A DNA stretch of 47,845 nucleotides, from NCBI GenBank assembly GCA_903888615.1, contig CAISUE010000047.1:1-47845 (forward strand), given 5' to 3'. This document shows, one piece after another, positions 26,105-36,324 of the stretch. The notes beneath the pieces were generated by a model, which was not told the origin of the DNA, did not search any database, and was given only the letters and a program-made list of their open reading frames with translations. A program made the translations under genes and the position numbers. Every line of letters starts with the position of its first letter. The stretch's first letter is position 1. This DNA comes from an uncultured Gammaproteobacteria bacterium. Its GTDB lineage: Bacteria; Pseudomonadota; Gammaproteobacteria; CAISUE01.

Positions 26105-26192
26105 AACGCCGCCCTTACCCTATAATCGAAGTTATATCGTAAGGGAAAGAGAGCGTAAAAAAGATGTTTAGGCTAAAATTTGTGAATAAGCG

Positions 26193-27107
26193 TTAAGCCA
26201 CTGTCGCTTTAATATTTAAAATTCCCGCATAAAGCTTAGCCAGATAACGCCCTGGGTTTTTCTGGCAATATTGCTTCAAATAATGTAAGGAGCTAACTGC
26301 TCTTGCACTGGCCATACTCGGTGAAGCACCTAATTCAGCAATACTTCCTGTGTAAATCAATGCCGTTAATTCTACACGACCCTCACTTGACAGTTCAGAC
26401 AGCGTCGATGTAAAACTTTTCAACTTCCTAAAACTCGCTATCACTTGTACAGCTATACCAGTCCGCGAAAAAGGCTTAGCGGCAATTTTAGTATGGATTT
26501 TTTGTAAAAAAGCACCCTCTTCTAAATTTTCAAGTTGCTCAAGATAATTGGATTTGAGGCCCCAATAATTCGCTCTTGCCCTCAATGAGGTATAAATCGT
26601 TTTAAACAGTTCAATTTCATTTTTATTAAGATTTAAAGGTGCGTCTGGTCTATTGTTTATTAATTTTGATCTATCAGGCTCCGATGCAAATATTTCATTG
26701 TTTGTTAATATCGGTGTATCTCTTTTTGAGATTAAATATTGTTTTTGCGCTTGCTCTAATTTTGTACATATTTTCTCAAAAACTACTTTATTTTTCAGCG
26801 TGCAACTATTCTTATTAATTACTTCGGAAAAATACGACCATACTGTTAAATTTTTCTCATAGTTTTCCTCAGAATTTAATTCATTTCCAATAGAGGTTAA
26901 TTGTTCTTGAATGCCTTTTAATTTCCCAAGTTTAGTCTCTAAACTTTTTTGCTCAATACTTTTTTTGCCCCAACCTAAAAAACTCCATGAAGTCCAACGC
27001 GTAGCATTTAAGCGTTTAATTGCTTGATCAAGTTCTTGAATTTGTTCCTCAAACGCTGCATTTTGTTCATCAAATTCAGGTCCTGCACTCTTTGCGAATC
27101 TTGGCAT
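26193..27107 (-). CDS. Hypothetical helical protein in AT-rich island
   Basis: I do not recognise this 304-aa protein. It is mostly helical: a coiled coil at about 12-35, a WTSWSFLGWGKK aromatic patch near 37-48, a second coiled coil (50-80), and charged helices to the end, with no signal peptide or membrane segment. The central part (about 26600-26950) is visibly more AT-rich than flanking housekeeping genes, which suggests transfer or relaxed selection. Weak ribosome binding site. It lies between the SodC-like gene and the divergent comEC. A host-directed role is possible but unsupported beyond composition. Confidence 0.6.
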   Translation of the reverse strand: MPRFAKSAGPEFDEQNAAFEEQIQELDQAIKRLNATRWTSWSFLGWGKKSIEQKSLETKLGKLKGIQEQLTSIGNELNSEENYEKNLTVWSYFSEVINKNSCTLKNKVVFEKICTKLEQAQKQYLISKRDTPILTNNEIFASEPDRSKLINNRPDAPLNLNKNEIELFKTIYTSLRARANYWGLKSNYLEQLENLEEGAFLQKIHTKIAAKPFSRTGIAVQVIASFRKLKSFTSTLSELSSEGRVELTALIYTGSIAELGASPSMASARAVSSLHYLKQYCQKNPGRYLAKLYAGILNIKATVA

Positions 27108-27231
27108 AGGATTAACTTCTGAAACCTTAAGATAATGCCGGCATTATGCTCGGGACAGGGTTTTTTGTCAAAAAACTTAAGTTTTTGAACGTCAAGCGCT
27201 AGCGCATTATGCATTTTCGCATTGTAATCGA

Positions 27232-29592
27232 ATGATGAAAATTTCATTGGTCGAACTCAGTCTGTGTACCGCCACCGGCTTGCTCTTAATGTTTGGTTTA
27301 TCGACACTGCCAAAACCACTCACGTTAGGGTTATTAACGCTTTTTGGCTTGAGTATAAGCGTCGCTAGCATTTATTTGAAACCCCCATGGGCGAAACTAT
27401 GCTTGCTCATCGGTTTAATCACCTTGAGTTTTTGTTATGGCAGTTGGCGCGGCGAAGCAGCGCTTGCGCATCGCTTAAAGACCACAGGGCATTATTGGTT
27501 AACGGGCGTGATTGACTCGGTGCCAATACAATCCTTGGGTTATAGCCGAGTCGATTTGCGTGTACTTAACCTAACAGCGCTTGATGTAGACGCCCCTCCT
27601 TATCCCCCTAAACATATTCGCCTCAGTTGGTATAGTCTTAAGCCAGGCTTTATTGCGCCATGGCAAAGTGGCGAAACCTGGCGCTTTCGCGTGAAATTAC
27701 GCAGTTTGCGCAGTACATTTAATCCTGCCAGTTTTGATGAAGAAGCGTGGTTTTTAGCCCATAACCTCGATGCAGTGGGTTATATCAGCGAGCCTGAAAC
27801 AGCTCGTTTACTGACACAAAGCACCCCGTGGCACACGTATTTAACACGTCTGCGCGCCCATATTGCTCAAGCAATTGGAGCTAGTTGCAAACATCGTGCT
27901 GGCTGTGCTCAAGTACAAGCCTTAAGTGTTGGCGAACGCAATGCGTTTACACGCTCTGATTGGCAATTATTGCAAGCTACCGGCACCAATCATCTATTTG
28001 CCATTGCCGGCTTGCATATTGGCATCGTTGCAGCTGCCTGTTTTTGGCTCGGCAAAAACAGTTGGCGATACATTCCAAGAGCACCTTTATATCTGCCTGC
28101 CCCCATCGCTGGTTGGTGGTGCGCGCTACTTGCCGCTTGTGCTTATAGTGCCTTGGCAGGCTTTGCACTACCGACCCAACGCGCGTGCTTAACGCTGGCA
28201 GTTATTTTAGTGGCACGTTTAGTAGCCCGTCGTTTACCGCCTTGGCATGGCTGGGCTTTAGCCTTATTACTAATACTCTTATGGCATCCTTTAGAAATAT
28301 TAGACAGCAGTATTTGGCTTTCCTTTGGCACTGTGGCACTGTTGATTTATTGCTATGCCAATCGTGGCATCAGCACGCATCGGGGTTGGCGAGAATTTAT
28401 TCACTTACAAGGTATTTTGAGCCTTGGCTTATGGCCTTTAACCGCTTTCTTTTTTAGCAATGTGAGTTTGAGCAGTTTTATTGCCAATAGTCTAGCAATT
28501 CCGTGGGTCGCGATCACGGTCATGCCGCTATGCCTGTTGGGTACATTGATCTATGGCATAAGCCCTCTTATCGCCAGTAACTGTTGGCAAATAGCCAGTG
28601 TCAATTTAAGCTTATTAAAAAAGGGCTTAACAGCGTTGAGTCAATTGCCCTATAGTCAACTACCCATGCATTTTCACAGTGTCTGGTTAGTACTGTTAAG
28701 TAGCTTCGGGGTATTGCTGTTACTGGCACCCAAAGCGATTCCTGGTCGGTGGCTGGGCCTTCTTTATTGTGCCACTGCCCTATGCTGGCCAATGCCTAGT
28801 ATCGCCCCTCGATCGATTCATTTAAGCTTATTGGATGTGGATCAAGGCTTAAGTGCGTTAGTTCAAACCAGCCATCATTCCTTAGTATTTGATACCGGCA
28901 GTCGTTTTTCTGAGCAAGCCGATATGGGTGAACGGGTTGTAATTCCCGCGTTGAAAGCCAAGCATCTTAAACACTTGGATGCTTTAATTATCAGCCATGG
29001 CGACAATGATCACGCTGGCGGCGCTGCCAGTGTTTGGGCAAATTTACCGGTGCATTATGCGTATACCAGTGACATACTGAAATTGCACAAACTTGTACCT
29101 CAAGCATCCTGGCAAGCTTGTGTAGCAGGCACTCGCTGGCGCTGGGATGGAGTTGACTTTCAATTCCTCTACCCACCATTGAATGACCCTCACACGGGTA
29201 ACAATCACTCTTGTGTATTAAAAATCAGCACCAGCAATCAAGGCATACTCTTAACGGGTGATATTGAAAAAGCCAGCGAACGTTATTTAATCGCTCATGA
29301 AGCCACTGAATTAGCAAGCAGCGTCTTAATCGTCCCGCACCATGGCAGTAAAACATCGTCTACCGCAGCTTTTGTGAAGCTTATCCACCCAACGGTGGCA
29401 CTATTTCCACTGGGCTATCAAAATCGTTTCCACTTCCCTCATCCAAGTGTCGTGGCGCGTTACCTGGCACTAAATACGCAATTGTATGACACTGCAAGAG
29501 ATGGCCAAATTCACGTCGTCATAACGCCAGGTACCAAACTGTTAATTATTGCGACCAGGCGCGTTAACCCACCCTTTTGGCGGGTTCCCTGA
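27232..29592 (+). CDS. comEC: ComEC/Rec2 DNA uptake channel
   Basis: The inner-membrane channel that passes single-stranded DNA into the cell during natural transformation. The 786 aa show the full three-part layout. An N-terminal membrane and OB-like DUF4131 region (about 1-200) includes FNPASFDEEAWFLAHNLDAVGYI. The Competence domain (about 220-500) has LFAIAGLHIGIVAAACFW and GFALPTQRACLTLAVIL. A C-terminal metallo-beta-lactamase domain (about 530-770) has LDVDQGLSALVQT, ISHGDNDHAGGA, LLTGDIEKASE and VPHHGSKTSS. All blocks look intact, so competence is possible. No other com genes are in the window. Tandem ATGs begin the gene at 27232 and 27235. Confidence 0.94.
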   Translation: MMKISLVELSLCTATGLLLMFGLSTLPKPLTLGLLTLFGLSISVASIYLKPPWAKLCLLIGLITLSFCYGSWRGEAALAHRLKTTGHYWLTGVIDSVPIQSLGYSRVDLRVLNLTALDVDAPPYPPKHIRLSWYSLKPGFIAPWQSGETWRFRVKLRSLRSTFNPASFDEEAWFLAHNLDAVGYISEPETARLLTQSTPWHTYLTRLRAHIAQAIGASCKHRAGCAQVQALSVGERNAFTRSDWQLLQATGTNHLFAIAGLHIGIVAAACFWLGKNSWRYIPRAPLYLPAPIAGWWCALLAACAYSALAGFALPTQRACLTLAVILVARLVARRLPPWHGWALALLLILLWHPLEILDSSIWLSFGTVALLIYCYANRGISTHRGWREFIHLQGILSLGLWPLTAFFFSNVSLSSFIANSLAIPWVAITVMPLCLLGTLIYGISPLIASNCWQIASVNLSLLKKGLTALSQLPYSQLPMHFHSVWLVLLSSFGVLLLLAPKAIPGRWLGLLYCATALCWPMPSIAPRSIHLSLLDVDQGLSALVQTSHHSLVFDTGSRFSEQADMGERVVIPALKAKHLKHLDALIISHGDNDHAGGAASVWANLPVHYAYTSDILKLHKLVPQASWQACVAGTRWRWDGVDFQFLYPPLNDPHTGNNHSCVLKISTSNQGILLTGDIEKASERYLIAHEATELASSVLIVPHHGSKTSSTAAFVKLIHPTVALFPLGYQNRFHFPHPSVVARYLALNTQLYDTARDGQIHVVITPGTKLLIIATRRVNPPFWRVP

Positions 29593-29659
29593 GTGCATTT
29601 TTCAAAAAATACGGTTATAATTCAAGCGCCTTACTTAATCTAAGAAAGGAGTGATTATT

Positions 29660-30289
29660 ATGACCAAACCTATTGAAAAACAGCGTAAATTTGATAAGCT
29701 AATGTACATGAAAAAACTCAGCGCCGCTCAGTTTACGCCAATTCAAGCCGAAACCATTGCCAATGGCACTGAAGAATTCGGTGAAGTCATTGTAAACCAA
29801 GTGATGCACGAGATCGATCAACGTGATTTTGCAACCAAGCACGATCTTGAGTTCTTGCGCAATGAATACAAAAGTGAATTCGTCCAAGTTCGTCATGAAT
29901 CTAAAAGTGAATTTGCTGCTGTACAAAGTGAGTTTAAGTTAGTTCATCGTGAATTTGCTGCTATACGCACTGAAACAGCCAAAGAATTCGAATTAATTCG
30001 CAAAGAATTCGAGTTAATTCGTAAAGAGATGGCTAACGAATTCGAATTGGTGCGTAAAGAAACAGCCAGCCAATTCGAATTGGTTCACAAAAAATTTGAA
30101 CTAATACAAAATGATTCAAAAGCTGAATTTACGCAAATTCGTAAAGAAGCAAGCAGCATAGAAGAACGAATGAACACAACATTCGCTAATTTTAAACATG
30201 ATGTTATGAAATATATCATTTGGTCAAATATTACCGTTGTCACTTCTCTAGGCAGTTTTATGGTTTATTTATTCAAAACAATGCATTAA
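29660..30289 (+). CDS. DUF1640/CCDC90-type coiled-coil membrane-anchored protein
   Basis: A 209-aa protein with head, stalk and anchor. The N-terminal head FDKLMYMKKLSAAQFTPIQAETIA (about 11-34) matches the DUF1640 head that relates bacteria to mitochondrial MCUR1/CCDC90. Residues about 70-170 are a stalk of repeated 7- and 11-residue units starting [EQK]F-x-x-[IV], for example EFELIRKEMAN and EFELIRK. A single hydrophobic helix closes the protein (about 185-205), giving a C-terminal inner-membrane anchor. The family forms trimeric stalks. AAGGAG stands 9-14 bases before the ATG at 29660. It lies 67 bases after comEC. Confidence 0.78.
   Translation: MTKPIEKQRKFDKLMYMKKLSAAQFTPIQAETIANGTEEFGEVIVNQVMHEIDQRDFATKHDLEFLRNEYKSEFVQVRHESKSEFAAVQSEFKLVHREFAAIRTETAKEFELIRKEFELIRKEMANEFELVRKETASQFELVHKKFELIQNDSKAEFTQIRKEASSIEERMNTTFANFKHDVMKYIIWSNITVVTSLGSFMVYLFKTMH
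29869..30162 (+). repeat. Tandem 21/33-bp units coding heptad and hendecad repeats
   Basis: The gene carries a run of units of 21 or 33 bases, each beginning with a GAATTC- or GAATTT-like start and coding [EQK]F-x-x-[IV]-x-x with or without four extra residues. Several copies are nearly identical in DNA, as around 29983-30060, which points to recent unit duplication. Confidence 0.7.
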
Positions 30290-30323
30290 CAGTGCCAAGC
30301 AGTCATCCTTGGATGTCAAACCT

Positions 30324-30346
30324 GCCAGGCCGTCCACTGGCCTGGC
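30324..30346 (+). terminator. Hairpin after DUF1640 gene
   Basis: GCCAGGCC (30324-30331) and GGCCTGGC (30339-30346) make a perfect 8-bp GC stem with a 7-base loop, 35 bases after the DUF1640 stop. A second small hairpin (TTCGCCGGCGAA, 30348-30359) follows. No T-run is present, so this is probably a weak or factor-assisted terminator insulating groESL. Confidence 0.5.
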
Positions 30347-30391
30347 GTTCGCCGGCGAAAAACAGTACTTTTTGAATTCCCGCCTCGCCCC

Positions 30392-30420
30392 CTTGAACCT
30401 AGGAAATTAATCCCCATCTA
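30392..30420 (+). promoter_or_regulatory. Sigma32 heat-shock promoter of groESL
   Basis: CTTGAAC at 30392-30398 and CCCCATCTA at 30412-30420, with 13 bases between, match the RpoH consensus CTTGAAA-N(13-15)-CCCCATNT nearly perfectly. It stands about 130 bases before groES. No CIRCE inverted repeat was seen, so control looks sigma32-based rather than HrcA-based. Confidence 0.85.
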
Positions 30421-30548
30421 GTACGAGTGGCAGGTTTCACATTCACCTTTCCAAATATTAAACAACAGTTCTTAACAAAAATGGACCTGTACCGTTTAAC
30501 GTGCGGAAATTGCCCGACAATTTACTTTTATCTACTGGAGACAACGAA

Positions 30549-30851
30549 ATGGTTGCAAATCTAAAGCTTCGCCCCCTACATGATCGCTTGATCGTTGAAC
30601 GCATTGAAGAAGATAGCATCAGCCCAGGCGGCATTTATATTCCTGACAATGCCAAAGAAAAACCAGCACGTGGCACTGTGTTAGCCGTTGGTGCCGGTAA
30701 AACCAGTGATGCCGGTCATTACCATAAAATGGATGTCAAAGTCGGCGATAAAGTATTATTTGGTAAATACGCTGGCTCTGAAGTGAAATTAGATGGCAAA
30801 GAATACTTGATTATGCGTGAAGATGATGTCATGGCGATAATCGAAGCTTAA
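30549..30851 (+). CDS. groES: Co-chaperonin GroES
   Basis: The 10-kDa heptameric lid of the GroEL folding chamber, 100 aa. Motifs: [23 protein letters not shown] with the mobile loop (about 16-34), [48 protein letters not shown]. The ATG at 30549 has GGAG 9-12 bases upstream and gives the family N-terminus. The frame is open to 30501 but with no match. It forms the standard operon with groEL, 31 bases downstream, and sits behind a sigma32-type promoter. Confidence 0.98.
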   Translation: MVANLKLRPLHDRLIVERIEEDSISPGGIYIPDNAKEKPARGTVLAVGAGKTSDAGHYHKMDVKVGDKVLFGKYAGSEVKLDGKEYLIMREDDVMAIIEA

Positions 30852-30858
30852 CCCTTAA

Positions 30859-32538
<1,680 letters not shown>

Positions 32539-32567
32539 GTATTTTCTGTTCAATTGTTGCTTAACTT

Positions 32568-32599
32568 AAAAAGCCCCCGCTTCAATTCGGGGGCTTTTT
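32568..32599 (+). terminator. Rho-independent terminator of groESL
   Basis: AAAAAGCCCCCG followed by a 9-base loop and CGGGGGCTTTTT gives a GC-rich stem with a T-run. It is a textbook intrinsic terminator 29 bases after the groEL stop. It also has A-run symmetry, so it may work in both directions. Confidence 0.92.
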
Positions 32600-32606
32600 A
32601 ATGCTC

Positions 32607-32654
32607 GATCAACTGAACTGACTTTGCTATACTGCTAAGTCAGTTCAGTTGATC
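32607..32654. promoter_or_regulatory. Perfect 18-bp inverted repeat around the yajC promoter
   Basis: GATCAACTGAACTGACTT (32607-32624) is exactly complementary to AAGTCAGTTCAGTTGATC (32637-32654). The 12-base centre (TGCTATACTGCT) contains TGCTATACT, an extended -10 element. A T-rich run (32655-32666) follows on the plus strand, 24 bases before yajC. It could be an operator, an intrinsic terminator or attenuator, or both. Confidence 0.7.
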
Positions 32655-32678
32655 TTTCTTTTTTATTGGAGTTTTTTT

Positions 32679-33002
32679 ATGAGTACAGATGTCGCCAGTA
32701 CCGCCACAACCGCCAATGCTTCGTCACAATCCGGTACGTTAAATATTGTTTTTATCATTGCTATTTTAGTGGTTTTGTATTTTTTAATGATCCGCCCACA
32801 ACAAAAGCGCGCTAAAGAACAACAAAACTTACTGTCCAATTTACAAAAAGGTGATGAAGTCATTTTATCCGGCGGCTTAATGGGCCGGATTGTTAAATTA
32901 GAAGATACCATCTTAACCATTGCTGTCAATGATACGACTGAAATGAAATTTCAAAAAAATGCTGTTGTCGCTTTATTACCTAAAGGTAGTTTAAAAAATT
33001 AA
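32679..33002 (+). CDS. yajC: Sec translocase accessory subunit YajC
   Basis: A 107-aa single-pass inner-membrane protein of the SecDF-YajC complex. One hydrophobic helix (about 22-40, IVFIIAILVVLYFLMIRPQQKR) is followed by a cytosolic domain with QKGDEVILSGGLMGRIVKLEDTILTIAV. The ATG at 32679 has GGAG seven bases upstream; the frame is open to 32649. The first gene of yajC-secD-secF-dciA. Confidence 0.95.
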   Translation: MSTDVASTATTANASSQSGTLNIVFIIAILVVLYFLMIRPQQKRAKEQQNLLSNLQKGDEVILSGGLMGRIVKLEDTILTIAVNDTTEMKFQKNAVVALLPKGSLKN

Positions 33003-33025
33003 TTTTTTAAACTTGCTGTGTTAAA

Positions 33026-33053
33026 AAACGGCCTCATCTAAAAGAGGTCGTTT
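33026..33053 (+). other. Hairpin between yajC and secD
   Basis: AAACGGCCTC (33026-33035) pairs with GAGGTCGTTT (33044-33053) over 10 bp with one G-U and an 8-base loop. It might partly terminate or punctuate yajC-secD transcription; no clean T-run follows. Confidence 0.5.
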
Positions 33054-33081
33054 CTATTCATTTCGTTCAGACCCATTGATC

Positions 33082-34932
33082 ATGCCCAACAAATACCCTT
33101 TGTGGAAAAATGCTTTACTGATTCTTTTAGTCATTGTCGGTTTGCTGTACGCGGCTCCCAATTTATTCGGTGAAGACCCAGCCCTACAAATTACCGGCAC
33201 TAATACCACTGTGCTTACTGACACGACTGTTCAACACATTAAAACTGTTTTACAACAACAAAAAATTCCCGCCTTAGCTTTTACGCCAGACACAAATAGT
33301 TTACTCATTCGCTTAAGCAATACTGATGAGCAATTAAAAGCCAGTGAACTTGTGAAAAGCTTGTTGGGCGACCCATACAATGTGGCTTTAAACCTTGCTC
33401 CTGCAACACCTGCTTGGTTGCGGGCGATCGGCGCCAATCCTATGAAATTGGGGCTGGATTTACGCGGCGGCATTCACTTAACACTCGATGTTGATGTCGA
33501 TGGCGTGATTAGTCAACGCATTCAAAGCTTACAACACACCGTAGGGGATGATTTACGCGAAGCCAATATTCGTTATAGCGATATCAATCAACAAGATGAT
33601 GCGTTATTTTTAAGCTTTCGCGACCAGCGGACCTTAGGTCTAGCGATGAATGAATTGCAAAAACATTTTCATGAATTAACGCTTACGCCGAGCAATCGCA
33701 ATGGCAATTATACTTTACGCGCGCAAATGTCACTGCAAGCGTTAAGTGATTTGCGCACTCAAGTCGTTGAACAAACCATGCTTACCTTACGCAATCGCGT
33801 CAATGAATTAGGTATCAGTGAAGCCACAGTTCAACAAGCTGGTAACAACCGCATTTCGGTTGAAATGCCCGGTGTCCTGGATAGTGCGCATGCCAAAGAA
33901 ATTCTGGGCGGAACGGCAACACTCGAATTTCACATGGCAGATACCACCTATGATGCCACCGCCAATGGTCCAAGTCCTCTTGGTACCACGTATTACACTT
34001 ACAATGGTTACCGTGCGTTATTAAAAGATCAAGTCATTTTATCCGGTAATGCGATCACTGATGCTCAAGCCAGTTTTGATGAGTCGGGCCAACCCGCCGT
34101 GAGTATCACCCTCGGTGGCGGCGGTGAAGCCCTCTTCCATCGTACGACTGCCCAAAATATCGGTAAACCGATGGCGATTGTTTATGTTGAAAACAAAGTG
34201 ACCGATAAATGGGTTAATGGGTTAATGACTAAAGTACGTTCACACCAAGAACATGTGATCAGCATCGCCACGATTCACAGCGCTCTGGCCAATAGCTTTC
34301 AAATCACCGGTTTAAATGCCCCCGGTGAAGCGCAAAACTTAGCCCTATTATTGCGAGCCGGCGCTTTGCCTGCCACCGTTTCGATCGTCGAAGAACGTAC
34401 CTTAGGACCAAAATTAGGTGCTGACAATATTCACAAAGGCGTTTTGTCGGTGGAAATCGGCATGCTGATTGTCATTATCTTTATGGCCCTCTACTATCGT
34501 GTCTTTGGTTTGATTGCCGATCTTGCTTTAATGATCAATTTAGTGCTGTTAGTCGCACTATTATCGATGCTCGGCATGACCTTAACTTTACCGGGTATCG
34601 CTGGGATTGTATTAACAGTCGGCATGGCGGTCGATGCCAATGTACTTATTTATGAGCGTATTCGTGAAGAATTGCGCCTAGGTGCCTCTCCTCAAGCGAG
34701 TATCAATGCCGGTTACGCGCGAGCTTTTACCACCATTGTCGATGCCAATGTTACTACTTTAATTGTGGCACTGGTTCTTTTTGGAATTGGTACCGGGCCC
34801 GTTAAAGGGTTTGCTGTCACCTTATCAGCAGGGATTGTCACTTCAATGATCAGTGCCATTGCAGTCACCCGTGCGATGGTGAATCAAATTTATGGTCAAC
34901 GCCATGTCAAACAATTAGCCATTGGAATTTAG
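33082..34932 (+). CDS. secD: Protein translocase subunit SecD
   Basis: An RND-type proton-driven motor that pulls exported proteins into the periplasm, 616 aa (E. coli 615). The N-terminus MPNKYPLWKNALLILLVIVGLLYAAPNLFGEDPALQITG aligns with E. coli SecD. It continues with LGLDLRGGIHLTLDVD, the large periplasmic P1 domain, GLNAPGEAQNLALLLRAGALPA, and five C-terminal helices with GMAVDANVLIYERIREELR. I place the start at the ATG 33082, two codons into the open frame, which matches the family. SecF follows after 2 bases. Confidence 0.97.
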   Translation: MPNKYPLWKNALLILLVIVGLLYAAPNLFGEDPALQITGTNTTVLTDTTVQHIKTVLQQQKIPALAFTPDTNSLLIRLSNTDEQLKASELVKSLLGDPYNVALNLAPATPAWLRAIGANPMKLGLDLRGGIHLTLDVDVDGVISQRIQSLQHTVGDDLREANIRYSDINQQDDALFLSFRDQRTLGLAMNELQKHFHELTLTPSNRNGNYTLRAQMSLQALSDLRTQVVEQTMLTLRNRVNELGISEATVQQAGNNRISVEMPGVLDSAHAKEILGGTATLEFHMADTTYDATANGPSPLGTTYYTYNGYRALLKDQVILSGNAITDAQASFDESGQPAVSITLGGGGEALFHRTTAQNIGKPMAIVYVENKVTDKWVNGLMTKVRSHQEHVISIATIHSALANSFQITGLNAPGEAQNLALLLRAGALPATVSIVEERTLGPKLGADNIHKGVLSVEIGMLIVIIFMALYYRVFGLIADLALMINLVLLVALLSMLGMTLTLPGIAGIVLTVGMAVDANVLIYERIREELRLGASPQASINAGYARAFTTIVDANVTTLIVALVLFGIGTGPVKGFAVTLSAGIVTSMISAIAVTRAMVNQIYGQRHVKQLAIGI

Positions 34933-34934
34933 TC

Positions 34935-35852
34935 ATGGAATTTTTTAAAAAACGCACCACGATCGATTTTATGGCATTACGCAAATGGACAGCAGCCCTG
35001 TCATGCGTATTCTTTTTAAGCTCGATTGGCTCTTTAATGTTCAATGGATTGAATTGGGGTTTGGATTTTTTAGGTGGCATTCAAATTCAAGTCGCTTATA
35101 CGCAACCGGCAAACTTAGAAACGATTCGCAGTGAATTAAATTCAGCAGGCTTTAGCAAAGCTGTTGTGCAAAGTTACGGCACTGCCAGAGACGTGTTAAT
35201 CAGTCTACCACCTGAATCTAACAGCACCAGTCAACAATTAACCCTAAGTATCATGAAATTGTTACCCAATGCCAGTTTACAACGCCAAGAATTTGTCGGC
35301 CCAGAAGTGGGTGCGGAATTGGCCAACAAAGGCGCCATCGCTTTTATTATCGCTTTGCTAGCAACCATGACTTATATTGCTATTCGCTTCGAATGGCGCT
35401 TTGCCGTCAGTGCTGCCGTTGCCTTAATTCATGATCCCATTTTAATCTTAGGCGTCTTTTCTTTTTATCATATTGAATTCAATTTAACCGCATTAGCCGC
35501 GGTACTTGCGGTGATCGGTTATTCATTGAATGACACCATCGTCATTTATGATCGGGTCCGTGAAAATTTTCGACGCGTGCGTAAATCCACTTCACTCGAA
35601 ATTATGAATCTCTCGATTAACCAAACATTGTCTAGAACAGTTATGACATCTGCTGCAACGTTGGTCGTTGTTTTGATGTTATTGATTTTTGGCGGTGCGA
35701 TGATTCATAATTTTGCCCTTGCTTTAGTGATCGGGATTGCCGTTGGTACCTATTCTTCGATTTATGTCGCAGGTGCTTTAGCAGTGGCGTTGGGTTTGAG
35801 TCGTACAGATTTGTTGCCACGCGCCAAAACAACGGTGGATGATTTACCCTAA
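34935..35852 (+). CDS. secF: Protein translocase subunit SecF
   Basis: The partner of SecD in the inner membrane, 305 aa with six helices. FNGLNWGLDFLGGIQIQVAY (about 36-55), FVGPEVGAELANKGAIAFIIAL, AVIGYSLNDTIVIYDRVRENFRR and NLSINQTLSRTVMTSAATL are all diagnostic. Length is near E. coli SecF (323). It starts 2 bases after secD, so translation is coupled. dciA follows 6 bases later. Confidence 0.97.
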   Translation: MEFFKKRTTIDFMALRKWTAALSCVFFLSSIGSLMFNGLNWGLDFLGGIQIQVAYTQPANLETIRSELNSAGFSKAVVQSYGTARDVLISLPPESNSTSQQLTLSIMKLLPNASLQRQEFVGPEVGAELANKGAIAFIIALLATMTYIAIRFEWRFAVSAAVALIHDPILILGVFSFYHIEFNLTALAAVLAVIGYSLNDTIVIYDRVRENFRRVRKSTSLEIMNLSINQTLSRTVMTSAATLVVVLMLLIFGGAMIHNFALALVIGIAVGTYSSIYVAGALAVALGLSRTDLLPRAKTTVDDLP

Positions 35853-35858
35853 CAGCTT

Positions 35859-36317
35859 ATGAAAAAATTACCGAATTATCTGCAAGATCGGCAAAGTTCG
35901 CTGGCGCAATTGCAACACAAAGTGGCTGCCTTAAACCGCCTATCGCTCTTATTACAACACTATTTACCTGAGCCACTCAACAGGATTTGCCAAGTGGTAC
36001 GTCATGATCTTAACCAGGATTTATTAGTCATCAGTGTCAGTGAACCAATTTTTTTAACGCAATTACGTTTTTTGCGGCCACATCTTTTACAACAATTACG
36101 CAATATTTCACCGTTCAAACAATTGCATCAAATCGAGATTGTTTTCAGTCCTAAAGCTCCTGGGCCTAATCAAGCGAACAATCCTAGCGTTGAATTAAGC
36201 CCTGATGCCCGTGCCGCTTGTTTAAATGCCGCTGAGCTTTGCAGCCATCCTGCCTTACAACAAGCGTTACTACGCTTAGCGACGTTAAAACCCCTTGATA
36301 TAAAAACTTCTTCATGA
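35859..36317 (+). CDS. dciA: DciA-family helicase loader (DUF721)
   Basis: A 152-aa protein of the DUF721 type. The family region (about 22-105) reads AALNRLSLLLQHYLPEPLNRICQVVRHDLNQDLLVISVSEPIFLTQLRFLRPHLLQQLRNI, close to the L...P.L...C.V..-.-L.I...S..-..QLR...P.LL pattern. It ends in a less conserved polar tail. DciA replaces DnaC as the loader of DnaB in most bacteria outside the Escherichia group. Here it closes yajC-secD-secF. Moderately confident, as the family is weakly conserved. Confidence 0.72.
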   Translation: MKKLPNYLQDRQSSLAQLQHKVAALNRLSLLLQHYLPEPLNRICQVVRHDLNQDLLVISVSEPIFLTQLRFLRPHLLQQLRNISPFKQLHQIEIVFSPKAPGPNQANNPSVELSPDARAACLNAAELCSHPALQQALLRLATLKPLDIKTSS

Positions 36318-36324
36318 TTTTCAC

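Noticed and set aside
30324-30359. Two GC hairpins before groESL as a small RNA gene
   Set aside because: No promoter and T-run define a transcript; better read as a terminator-like element.
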